Assembly: GCA_022866195.1 (NCBI GenBank) | Contig: JALHUF010000383.1 | Location: 1 to 5,391, forward strand | Length of the DNA stretch: 5,391 bases | Direction: 5' to 3' | Source of the DNA: Terriglobia bacterium | GTDB lineage: Bacteria > Acidobacteriota > Terriglobia > UBA7540 | Shown: piece by piece, positions 1-5,391 of the stretch | Position numbering within the stretch: position 1 is the first letter of the stretch | Layout of the letters: the number at the start of each line of letters is the position of its first letter | Notes under the pieces: generated by a model | Databases searched by the model: none | Seen by the model: only the letters and a program-made list of their open reading frames with translations | What the model was told of the DNA's origin: nothing | Position numbers and translations under genes: made by a program

Positions 1-516
1 GCGGTCTTCTACGGGCGCGGAGGGTCCAGCACCAAGAAGTCCAGCATCGTGGTCCGCGAACTCGAAACCGGTCAAGAGAGGCAAATCTCTAGCACGTCTG
101 CCGGTGGTGTAAGCGGCTTCGACGTATCGCCAGACGGCCAATGGGTGGTCTTTCATTTTTTTGACCAGGCGACGGGCGCGGTGGGTTTGAAAGTGATCTC
201 CTCCGCTGGGGGAGTACCGCGCGAACTCGTCAGAGTAGAAAAAGCGGAAAACATCGGTGGGCCAACGTGGACCCGTGACGGATTGCAGGTACTTTTTGCC
301 AAGGGCGCCACGAGTCCTCAGGTTCAGAAGTATGAGCTCTGGCGCATCCCAGCGGAGGGTGGAACACCCCAAAAGGTGGGCCTGGCAATGGGTTCCCTTC
401 GGGACATGCGTGTTCATCCTGACGGGCGGCGGATCGCCTTTACGGCCGACGAACCCACGCGGTCTGAAGTCTGGGTCATGGAGAACTTCCTGCCGCCGGC
501 GGAGGGCTCCAAGTAA
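1..516 (+). CDS. C-terminal part of a PD40/TolB-like beta-propeller protein (5' partial)
   Basis: The reading frame is open from the first base and ends at TAA 514-516, so 171 residues of a longer protein are visible. Three PD40 (WD40-like) blade motifs recur about every 48 residues: SPDGQWVVF (visible residues 43-51), TRDGLQVLF (91-99) and HPDGRRIAF (139-147). Each is followed by polar turns, and phrases such as 'LWRIPAEGGTPQKV' fit the outer strands of TolB-type propellers. The chain closes with 'EVWVMENFLPPAEGSK'; this kind of ending is familiar from Acidobacteriota proteins in which a propeller follows an N-terminal Ser/Thr kinase or winged-helix DNA-binding domain. That N-terminal half lies outside the window, so whether this is a kinase, a transcription regulator or a stand-alone TolB-like protein cannot be decided. 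The propeller is expected to mediate protein or ligand binding, not catalysis. Fold assignment is secure; function is open. Confidence 0.85.
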   Translation, partial: AVFYGRGGSSTKKSSIVVRELETGQERQISSTSAGGVSGFDVSPDGQWVVFHFFDQATGAVGLKVISSAGGVPRELVRVEKAENIGGPTWTRDGLQVLFAKGATSPQVQKYELWRIPAEGGTPQKVGLAMGSLRDMRVHPDGRRIAFTADEPTRSEVWVMENFLPPAEGSK

Positions 517-525
517 GGACGGTGT

Positions 526-566
526 TGGGGAGGGGACAGGAATGATTGTGACCGCTCCCCTCCCCA
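526..566 (+). terminator. GC-rich stem-loop after the propeller gene, possible terminator
   Basis: An 11-bp perfect inverted repeat, TGGGGAGGGGA (526-536) and TCCCCTCCCCA (556-566), encloses a 19-base loop and begins 10 bases after the stop codon of the propeller gene. Position and stability suit a transcription terminator or 3'-end-stabilising hairpin. No T-run follows (the next bases are GACCTTGCTCC), so a classical intrinsic terminator is not supported. It could instead be another intergenic palindrome of the kind found elsewhere in the window. Confidence 0.45.
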
Positions 567-633
567 GACCTTGCTCCGACATCACGCGCCCAAGTCCGAG
601 AAGACTCGAAGCTTGCGTTAGAGGCCGAAGGCC

Positions 634-870
634 ATGAACACGGCATCGATGGACGGACAATTCGTGCTCGATTTCTGTCAAACCTGCCTCACCCTGCTGG
701 TCTGGCTTCTGGCCAGTTTCGCCGGCCTCGGCATCCTCGCCTCAGTGATGTTTCTTTGTCTGGAATGTGCCACCCCCCTTACCCGATCAGCCAGCCGCTC
801 CCTAAAACCTTCCAGTGAGATTGGCGTCCAGGTGGGAAGCGATTCATCCGCCTCACTCGCCATCGCTTAG
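634..870 (+). CDS. Possible small membrane protein, 78 aa, unrecognised
   Basis: I do not recognise this as a known family. The frame starts at ATG 634 and ends at TAG 868-870. A GAGG (621-624) lies 9 bases ahead of the start and could serve as ribosome binding site; a second in-frame ATG at 649 is possible. Residues about 10-44 form a long hydrophobic stretch (LTLLVWLLASFAGLGILASV in its core) with two to three cysteines nearby, followed by a Ser-rich polar tail (residues 50-78). The layout fits a single-span membrane protein. Third codon positions are mostly G or C, as in the neighbouring genes. It sits alone between the stem-loop at 526-566 and kdgK. An overlapping opposite-strand frame exists but has no comparable features. 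It may also be a chance open frame in GC-rich DNA. Confidence 0.4.
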   Translation: MNTASMDGQFVLDFCQTCLTLLVWLLASFAGLGILASVMFLCLECATPLTRSASRSLKPSSEIGVQVGSDSSASLAIA

Positions 871-979
871 CATCGCGCACTCCGTCAATGCCGCGAAGCC
901 GTTGGCCGGAGGAAAGCCCTCATCGCCGCAGCAGGAACGATTCTTGTATCGACTTTCCGCCTTTGTCGTGTGAATTGGA

Positions 980-1008
980 CTGGATTTTTCCGTGGGAAGC
1001 CCTATATT
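980..1008 (+). promoter_or_regulatory. Weak candidate sigma-70-type promoter upstream of kdgK
   Basis: TATATT at 1003-1008 matches the -10 consensus TATAAT at five of six positions. The hexamer at 17-bp spacing, CTGGAT (980-985), matches TTGACA at only three positions. The site lies in a locally AT-richer patch and would give a leader of roughly 35 bases before the ATG at 1051. The -35 is poor, so this is a suggestion only. Confidence 0.25.
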
Positions 1009-1050
1009 GAGCGATTGCACCCGGAGCGGACCCCTGCGCGGAGGTTTCCC

Positions 1051-2079
1051 ATGGTGGATGTCGTAACGTTTGGGGAGGCGATGATTCGTCTGGCGCCGCC
1101 GAATTTCCAGCGCCTGGAGCAGACCACGTCTCTCGACGTGCAAATCGGCGGCGGTGAATTGAACGTCGCGGTCGGCGTGAGCCGGCTGGGGCTAAAGAGC
1201 GCCTGGGTTTCGCGCCTGCCCAAGAACGCGCTGGGTCGGCTGCTGGAGAATCGCGTGCGCCAGGCGGGCGTGGATACTTCGCACGTGCTTTGGGCCGGCG
1301 ATGGCAGGATGGGTCTGTATTTTGTGGAATTCGGCGCCGCGCCGCGTGCGAGTTCCGTGCTTTACGACCGCGCGCATTCCGCCATAAGCGCCATCCAGCC
1401 GCGCGAAGTGGATTGGCAGAAGGTCTTTGAGGGCGCGCAGTGGTTCCACACCAGCGGCATCACGCCGGCACTGAGCGATTCGGCTGCCGAGGTGACGCGA
1501 GAAGCCCTCGCGGCAGCGAAGCAAGCGGGGCTCAGGGTGAGTTATGACCTTAATTACCGCAGCAAGCTCTGGTCGCCGGAGAAGGCCCAGGCCGTCCAAG
1601 AGCCGCTAATGGAATGCGTGGATGTGCTCATCACCACGGAGGAAGACACGAGCGTGGTGTTCAAGATCAAGGCCGAGGGGAAAACGAACGGGAAAGGTTT
1701 CACCAGCGTCTCGGCGCAGTCTTACCAAGAGGTGGCCAGACGACTTCAGGAGAAGTTCAAATTCCAAGCGGTCGCCATCACGCTGCGCGAAAATCCCCTG
1801 GTGTGGCGGAATACCTGGACGGCCATCGCCTACGCCGACGGCAAGTTCTACGACGATGTGAAATACGAATTGGAGATCGTGGATCGCCTGGGCGGGGGCG
1901 ACTCTTTTAGTGCCGGCTTTATTTACGGCTTGCTGGTGAAGAAGTCTTATGAGGCCGCCGTGCGTTACGGCAACGCCTTCAGCGCCCTGAAGCATACCAA
2001 CCCTGGCGACTTCAACTGGGCGACGCTGGCGGAAGTAGAGAGTTTGTTGAAGGGGGCGAGTCTGCGCGTGGCACGTTAA
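1051..2079 (+). CDS. kdgK: 2-keto-3-deoxygluconate kinase (PfkB family)
   Basis: A 342-residue PfkB/ribokinase-family sugar kinase, predicted to phosphorylate 2-keto-3-deoxygluconate (KDG) to KDPG with ATP in the cytoplasm. The N-terminal strand 'VDVVTFGEAMIRLAP' is typical of KDG kinases. PfkB signature 1 is at residues 33-47 (GGGELNVAVGVSRLG). 'GLYFVEFG' (88-95) and 'YDRAHSA' (105-111) match the regions that bind the KDG chain, and 'DLNYRSKLW' (166-174) is another subgroup hallmark. Signature 2 is at 278-293 (DRLGGGDSFSAGFIYG), with the presumed catalytic base Asp284 and the GGGD anion hole. Length is close to the family norm. The ATG at 1051 is chosen because GGAGG (1040-1044) lies 6 bases upstream; a GTG at 970 would add 27 residues that do not belong to the fold. 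Substrate choice is supported by the KDPG aldolase gene next door. Fructokinase or another sugar kinase is a less likely alternative. Confidence 0.92.
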   Translation: MVDVVTFGEAMIRLAPPNFQRLEQTTSLDVQIGGGELNVAVGVSRLGLKSAWVSRLPKNALGRLLENRVRQAGVDTSHVLWAGDGRMGLYFVEFGAAPRASSVLYDRAHSAISAIQPREVDWQKVFEGAQWFHTSGITPALSDSAAEVTREALAAAKQAGLRVSYDLNYRSKLWSPEKAQAVQEPLMECVDVLITTEEDTSVVFKIKAEGKTNGKGFTSVSAQSYQEVARRLQEKFKFQAVAITLRENPLVWRNTWTAIAYADGKFYDDVKYELEIVDRLGGGDSFSAGFIYGLLVKKSYEAAVRYGNAFSALKHTNPGDFNWATLAEVESLLKGASLRVAR

Positions 2080-2082
2080 CTC

Positions 2083-2162
2083 GGGGCTAGGTGCTGGGTG
2101 CTAGGGGCTGGGGAGCACTTGTCGGGTTCTTCTCCAGTCCCAAGCCCCAAGTCCCTAGCCCC
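2083..2162 (+). repeat. Heptamer-phased imperfect palindrome between kdgK and eda
   Basis: Two 32-base arms, 2083-2114 and 2131-2162, flank a 16-base loop. The right arm is the reverse complement of the left at 25 of 32 positions, and three of the seven mismatches would be G-U pairs in RNA, so a long stem is expected in the transcript. The left arm is itself made of 7-base units: GGGGCTA, GGTGCTG, GGTGCTA, GGGGCTG. The element begins 4 bases after the kdgK stop and ends 2 bases before the AAGGAG of eda. There is no T-run, so it is not a standard terminator. Confidence 0.8.
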
Positions 2163-2164
2163 AG

Positions 2165-2170
2165 AAGGAG
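2165..2170 (+). promoter_or_regulatory. Ribosome binding site of eda next to the palindrome
   Basis: AAGGAG lies 6 bases ahead of ATG 2177, near-ideal spacing, and fixes the eda start. It sits immediately after the right arm of the hairpin element, so folding of the stem could affect access by the ribosome. That effect is inferred from position only. Confidence 0.75.
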
Positions 2171-2176
2171 TGGCTC

Positions 2177-2842
2177 ATGTCCTGGTCAAAAGAGAAAGCC
2201 CTGGCGCTCATCCGCGAGGTTGGTGTGGTTCCCATCGTCCGGGCGCCCTCGGCTGAAGAGGCCTTTCAAGCGGTGGAGGCCATCGTCGCCGGAGGCGTCG
2301 CCATCGCCGAGATTACCATGACCGTCCCGAATGCTCTCCGGGTGATGGAGAGAGTCGCGGAACGTTATGGCGATAAAGTGTTGCTGGGAGCGGGAACGAT
2401 TCTCGACCCGGAAAGCTGCCGGGCCGCGCAATTGGCGGGGGCGGAGTTCATTGTCACGCCAGCGCTGGATGTGCGGGTGATTGAGGTGGCGCGCCGCTAC
2501 AGCAAGCCGTGCATCGCGGGCGCGCTGACGCCTACGGAAGTGGTGGCGGCGTGGCAAGCCGGAGCCGACCTGGTGAAGATCTTTCCCTGCGGGCCGGTGG
2601 GAGGACCGAAGTACATCAAAGCCCTGAAGGGTCCCTTCCCGCATATCGACTTCGTTCCCACGGGTGGCGTCAACCTCGAGACGACGCCCGAATTCATTAA
2701 GGCCGGGGCCGCCGCCGTGGCGGTAGGCGGAGAGCTTGTGGACGCTAAAGCGCTTCGGGAAGGCAGGCTGGAGGTCATCACCGCGAACGCGCGCAAATAT
2801 GTGGAAGCTGTCCGGGCCGCGAGAGCCGCGCTCGGAAGATAG
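2177..2842 (+). CDS. eda: 2-keto-3-deoxy-6-phosphogluconate (KDPG) aldolase
   Basis: A 221-residue class I aldolase of the KDPG/KHG family, predicted to split KDPG into pyruvate and glyceraldehyde 3-phosphate in the cytoplasm. It is a trimeric TIM barrel in characterised relatives. The active-site residues are visible: catalytic Glu45 in 'EITMTVP', the Schiff-base Lys134 in 'DLVKIFP', and the phosphate-binding 'PTGGVN' at 161-166. 'GAGTILDPE' (71-79) and 'EFIVTPALD' (90-98) are further conserved strands. Where E. coli Eda has an arginine four residues after the Glu, this protein has Thr49. The 'EIT-x-TVP' form matches the Thermotoga maritima enzyme as I recall it, so this is a known subgroup variant and not a lesion. 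It follows kdgK by 97 bases on the same strand, so the two enzymes form a consecutive pathway unit, probably co-transcribed. Related activity on 2-keto-4-hydroxyglutarate or 6-phosphogalactonate substrates is possible. Confidence 0.95.
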   Translation: MSWSKEKALALIREVGVVPIVRAPSAEEAFQAVEAIVAGGVAIAEITMTVPNALRVMERVAERYGDKVLLGAGTILDPESCRAAQLAGAEFIVTPALDVRVIEVARRYSKPCIAGALTPTEVVAAWQAGADLVKIFPCGPVGGPKYIKALKGPFPHIDFVPTGGVNLETTPEFIKAGAAAVAVGGELVDAKALREGRLEVITANARKYVEAVRAARAALGR

Positions 2843-3090
2843 TCGCTGATGGCTTCGCTGTCAGGCGTGGGGCTAACCACTCTGGCGAGGCTACCCGCGG
2901 TGCTTCTCGGGGCCAATCGCGCTAGCCGTAGTGCAAGGTTCACTTCGTGCCCTGGCTCCTCAAGGCCGTCGCTTTCGCTGAACCAAGGGAACTTGCGCCC
3001 ACCTGGCTCCGTATCAGGCTTTAGAGGGGAATTGCGCAGGCCGCCTCCGGTCTCGCCAGCAGAGAGGACTGATTCCCTCTGCGAGCCGCT
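2843..3090 (+). other. Intergenic gap with no convincing gene
   Basis: This 248-base gap separates eda from the permease gene. An open frame from 2849 to 3106 gives a Ser/Arg/Pro-rich peptide with no hydrophobic core, no recognisable motif and an overlap into the next gene; I do not count it. I saw no hairpin with a T-run and no good -35/-10 pair, although a promoter for the permease genes would be expected here. Confidence 0.55.
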
Positions 3091-4794
3091 ATGCCGGAAA
3101 CGCTGAGCGAAAAACTATCAACACAAGGAGGGGATGGCCCAAGCCAGCGTGCCACCGCGGACCTAAGGCACTCTCTATCGACCACCTCACTGCTAGCTAC
3201 CCTGGTCCTCAAAGAGGTCCACGACCTGGTTCTAACACTACGGTTCACGGTGGGCACAGTGATTGCCGTAATCCTCGCGGTTTTGGCGGCCTATATCGGC
3301 AGTCTTGACTACAACGCCCGCCTGGACAGCTATCAAACAAAAGTAAAGCTAAACCGCGAAGGGCTGAGCCGGGTCAAGGTCTATTCGTTCCTGAACCCTA
3401 CGCTCGTTCGGCCTCCGGAACCGCTGAGCATCTTGAACCACGGGCTGGAGGGCCGTGTGGGCACGGATTTTGAGGCCGAGGTAGACGTGGAAAACACGGA
3501 GGCCCACGGTGAGAATCGGGGCAACGAGTATCTTGCCGTCTTCTCCGAAGTGGACCTGACCGTCATCGTGGCGGTCATCCTGGGTCTGCTGGCGCTGCTT
3601 TTCACCTTCGACGCCGTGTGCGGAGAACGCGAAGCGGGGACGCTCAAGCTCATGGCGACCTATTCCCTGGCCCGCTGGCAAGTCCTATTGGGGAAGTTCT
3701 GGGGGGCTTGGGTCACCCTGATGCTTCCGACCGCCCTGGCGTGCATCGCCTCCCTGCTGGTGATGGGCTTCACGGCCCATGTCCAGTTCGGGGCGCAGGA
3801 GGTGTTCCGGATCGGACTCATTCTTATCTTCTATGCTCTGTTTCTCTCCCTCATGCTTCTGGTAGGGCTGGTGATTTCGAGCTTCGTCCAGCGCTCCTCC
3901 ATCGCCTTGGTGTTTGCGACCTTCGTGTGGTTCTTCTTTGTCACTATTGTTCCCAACTTAGCCACCATGCTCCCTGACTTCGTGGGAAAGCGGGCCGGCG
4001 TCTACGAGACGGCCAGAGCCGGCCTCCGGCAGACGGACCGGGAACAAGAGGCAGCCGTGAGAGCCGTGAAGGACCCGCGCGACGGATTCTCCTTCCACTA
4101 CGCCATCAGCAACAACTGGGGCAGTCTCACAGAGTTTGAATGCAACTTTGGGGATCGCACGTTCTACGAGCAGCTTCGCCAGTTCTTCGGACAGACCATT
4201 CCGCTTTCCTTGCGCTTTGCGGCACGGCGCGCCGACCTCTGGCGCGAGTACATCCGCTACCGGTACCGGCAAGCCGCCCTGGCGCGCGGGCTCTCCTTCT
4301 TTTCGCCGACCGCGGTCTTCAAGAACACGCTCGCTTATGCCAGCGGAACTTCAGAGGCTGATTACACGCACTTCATCGACTTGGCCACCCAGTACCGGCG
4401 AACCTTCCTCTCTTACCTCCAGCGGAAGGATGCCTTCAACTCCAGGCGCTGGTTTACGCCCGATCCCCCCGACCAGGACTGGTCCTGGACGGTGATAATG
4501 CTTGGGAAGACCGCCGAGGAGTTCGAGGCCAGCGGCGCCAAGCCGGACGACGTGGCCAATCGGATGGCACACGAGCCCGCTTTCTTCAGCAAATTCGAAC
4601 AGTTCGAGAAGGGGCACATGAGCGACGCCCTCCTCCGCCTGCCCCTGGGCGACCTGCCGGCCTTCAACTATGGGCGCTTGCCCACAGGAGCCGCGGTGGT
4701 GAAGGCCGCACCGGAGATCAGCTACTTGCTCGTGTTGAACCTTGTGCTCTTCCTGGTGGCGTTTGTGCGCTTTGTGCATTACGACGTGAGGTGA
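3091..4794 (+). CDS. ABC-2-type transporter permease with a large extracytoplasmic domain
   Basis: A 567-residue membrane subunit of an ABC-2-type transporter. Six membrane spans are visible, at about 51-71, 155-176, 204-226, 239-263, 270-290 and 541-561. Between spans 2 and 3, on the cytoplasmic side, is the typical ABC-2 stretch 'DAVCGEREAGTLKLM' (174-188) followed by 'LARWQVLLGKFWG', the region expected to contact the ATPase. Two extracytoplasmic regions stand out: 84 residues between spans 1 and 2, and about 250 residues between spans 5 and 6 rich in Phe, Tyr, Arg and charged residues. The overall plan resembles permeases carrying a DUF3526-like region (gliding or NosY/GldF-type relatives), but I cannot confirm that. 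ATG 3091 is the only reasonable start, since an in-frame TGA lies at 3070-3072; its ribosome binding site is weak. Residues 1-33 are polar and unusual as a leader. No ATPase gene precedes it; one is expected beyond the right edge. Substrate unknown. Confidence 0.88.
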   Translation: MPETLSEKLSTQGGDGPSQRATADLRHSLSTTSLLATLVLKEVHDLVLTLRFTVGTVIAVILAVLAAYIGSLDYNARLDSYQTKVKLNREGLSRVKVYSFLNPTLVRPPEPLSILNHGLEGRVGTDFEAEVDVENTEAHGENRGNEYLAVFSEVDLTVIVAVILGLLALLFTFDAVCGEREAGTLKLMATYSLARWQVLLGKFWGAWVTLMLPTALACIASLLVMGFTAHVQFGAQEVFRIGLILIFYALFLSLMLLVGLVISSFVQRSSIALVFATFVWFFFVTIVPNLATMLPDFVGKRAGVYETARAGLRQTDREQEAAVRAVKDPRDGFSFHYAISNNWGSLTEFECNFGDRTFYEQLRQFFGQTIPLSLRFAARRADLWREYIRYRYRQAALARGLSFFSPTAVFKNTLAYASGTSEADYTHFIDLATQYRRTFLSYLQRKDAFNSRRWFTPDPPDQDWSWTVIMLGKTAEEFEASGAKPDDVANRMAHEPAFFSKFEQFEKGHMSDALLRLPLGDLPAFNYGRLPTGAAVVKAAPEISYLLVLNLVLFLVAFVRFVHYDVR

Positions 4795-4800
4795 GAGGGA

Positions 4801-4870
4801 CAGTTGTCAGTAGTCAGTTGTCAGTAGTCAGTTGTCAGTAGTCAGTTGTCAGTAGCCAGTTGCCCGTCGT
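4801..4870 (+). repeat. Tandem 14-bp repeat, four near-identical copies plus one decayed
   Basis: The unit CAGTTGTCAGTAGT occurs at 4801, 4815 and 4829 without change, at 4843 with one base changed at its last position, and at 4857 in decayed form (CAGTTGCCCGTCGT). Each unit is two related heptamers (CAGTTGT and CAGTAGT). It starts 6 bases after the stop of the first permease gene and lies in the 117-base gap before the second. Copy number is likely to vary between strains. Confidence 0.95.
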
Positions 4871-4881
4871 TCTGACCACAC

Positions 4882-4906
4882 ACAACGGACTACGGACTAA
4901 GGACAA
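4882..4906 (+). repeat. Heptamer right arm, imperfect inverted copy of the tandem repeat
   Basis: ACGGACT (4885-4891), ACGGACT (4892-4898) and AAGGACA (4899-4905) keep the same 7-base period. The reverse complement of 4882-4906 agrees with the tandem repeat at 19 of 25 positions in either of two registers 7 bases apart. With 4801-4870 it therefore forms a palindromic element that could fold in several alternative registers in RNA. Confidence 0.7.
4899..4903 (+). promoter_or_regulatory. Ribosome binding site of the second permease, inside the repeat
   Basis: AAGGA lies 8 bases before ATG 4912 and is the only purine-rich match to a Shine-Dalgarno sequence near this start. It coincides with the last, diverged heptamer of the right arm, so pairing with the left arm could cover it. 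Confidence 0.55.
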
Positions 4907-4911
4907 GCTTC

Positions 4912-5391
4912 ATGGGCCAGATTTTCGCGCGCGAATTGCTCGACGAACTAACGAGCTTTAAGTTCTTCGCCGGACTTCTGCTTGTCTTGCTGCTCTTCGG
5001 CTTGAATGGGCTGGTCTTTTCCCTGCGCTACCAAAACGAAGTACTGGAGTACCGGCAGGTGGTGCAAGCCTGGGAGGAGCAGCTCGCGCAGCGGAAGACG
5101 TTGGACGACCTTCCTCGGCAGGTATTCGATAACCTGAAAGCGCCCTTAAAGACGGCGTTCCTGGCCTCCGGCGGGCAATATCGCTTGCCCAACAACTATC
5201 GCTTCACCATCAACATCTGGGGCGATATGCCGGCCACCGAACGCGCGTTCAGCCAGAACGCTCTCATTGACTCCTTCCAGGCTCTCGACTGGGCGTTCCT
5301 GGTGGGCACGGCGTTCTCTCTGCTGGCCCTCGTCTTCGTCTACGATTCCATCAGCGGGGAGAAGGTCCACGGAACCTTGAAGCTCCTCCAA
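4912..5391 (+). CDS. Second ABC-2-type transporter permease (3' end beyond window)
   Basis: The frame opens at ATG 4912 and stays open to the window edge, giving the first 160 residues. It begins MGQIFARELLDELTSFKFF, a usual ABC-2 permease N-terminus with an amphipathic stretch, followed by a first membrane span at about 17-39. An extracytoplasmic loop of about 85 residues (40-124) leads to a second span at about 125-144. After that comes 'YDSISGEKVHGTLKLL' (144-159), the cytoplasmic ABC-2 motif. The plan and loop length closely match the N-terminal third of the permease encoded just upstream (84-residue loop; FDAVCGEREAGTLKLM), so the two are likely diverged duplicates that pair as the two membrane halves of one transporter. 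The rest, including any large loop near the C-terminus, is outside the window. Substrate and direction of transport are unknown. Confidence 0.87.
   Translation, partial: MGQIFARELLDELTSFKFFAGLLLVLLLFGLNGLVFSLRYQNEVLEYRQVVQAWEEQLAQRKTLDDLPRQVFDNLKAPLKTAFLASGGQYRLPNNYRFTINIWGDMPATERAFSQNALIDSFQALDWAFLVGTAFSLLALVFVYDSISGEKVHGTLKLLQ

Noticed and set aside
970..1050. GTG start at 970 that would extend kdgK by 27 residues
   Set aside because: The extra residues do not resemble the kinase fold, and the ATG at 1051 has GGAGG at ideal spacing and begins exactly at the conserved first strand.
2186..2644. Long opposite-strand open frames across kdgK, eda and the permease
   Set aside because: They mirror strongly conserved genes on the + strand and carry Arg/His-rich compositions without motifs, as expected for antisense shadows of GC-rich genes.
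2849..3106. 85-residue open frame in the gap after eda
   Set aside because: Low-complexity Ser/Arg/Pro composition, no ribosome binding site and overlap with the permease start; typical of a chance frame in GC-rich DNA.
3125..3166. Strong AAGGAGGGG followed directly by ATG 3134
   Set aside because: The ATG is out of frame with the permease, only two bases separate it from the GGAGG core, and its frame ends after 10 codons. Probably chance; a leader-peptide role cannot be supported.
4801..4870. Short direct repeats as a possible CRISPR array
   Set aside because: The units are 14 bases long and directly adjacent, with no unique spacers between them, so this is a simple tandem repeat.
5146..5391. 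Opposite-strand open frame at the right edge
   Set aside because: It overlaps the + strand permease beginning at 4912, which has membrane spans and the ABC-2 motif; the antisense frame has neither.

Overview
The window looks like a stretch of chromosome from a GC-rich bacterium, most likely an Acidobacteriota member (Solibacter/Bryobacter-like). This is an inference from three things: the PD40/TolB-type propeller protein ending in a 'WVMENFLP' tail, the Thermotoga-like form of the KDPG aldolase, and gene gaps filled with heptamer-based direct and inverted repeats. No rRNA, tRNA, CRISPR array or transposase was seen. All supported genes are on the + strand.

Layout. 1-516 is the 3' end of a beta-propeller (PD40/TolB-like) protein, followed by a strong GC-rich stem-loop (526-566). 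634-870 is a possible small single-span membrane protein. 1051-2079 is a PfkB-family 2-keto-3-deoxygluconate kinase (kdgK). 2177-2842 is a 2-keto-3-deoxy-6-phosphogluconate aldolase (eda). Together these two convert KDG to pyruvate and glyceraldehyde 3-phosphate, the lower part of the Entner-Doudoroff/uronate route. 2843-3090 is a gap with no convincing gene. 3091-4794 is a complete ABC-2-type permease with a very large extracytoplasmic insertion. 4912-5391 is the start of a second, related permease cut off by the window edge. The matching ATPase is not in view.

The most unusual content lies between genes. The kdgK-eda gap (2083-2162) and the permease-permease gap (4801-4906) each hold an element built on a 7-base period whose two halves are imperfect inverted copies of each other. 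The two have entirely different sequence, yet each ends at or runs through the ribosome binding site of the downstream gene. They look like members of one structural class of intergenic repeat. The genes themselves belong to known families; I do not see a clearly new multi-gene system.
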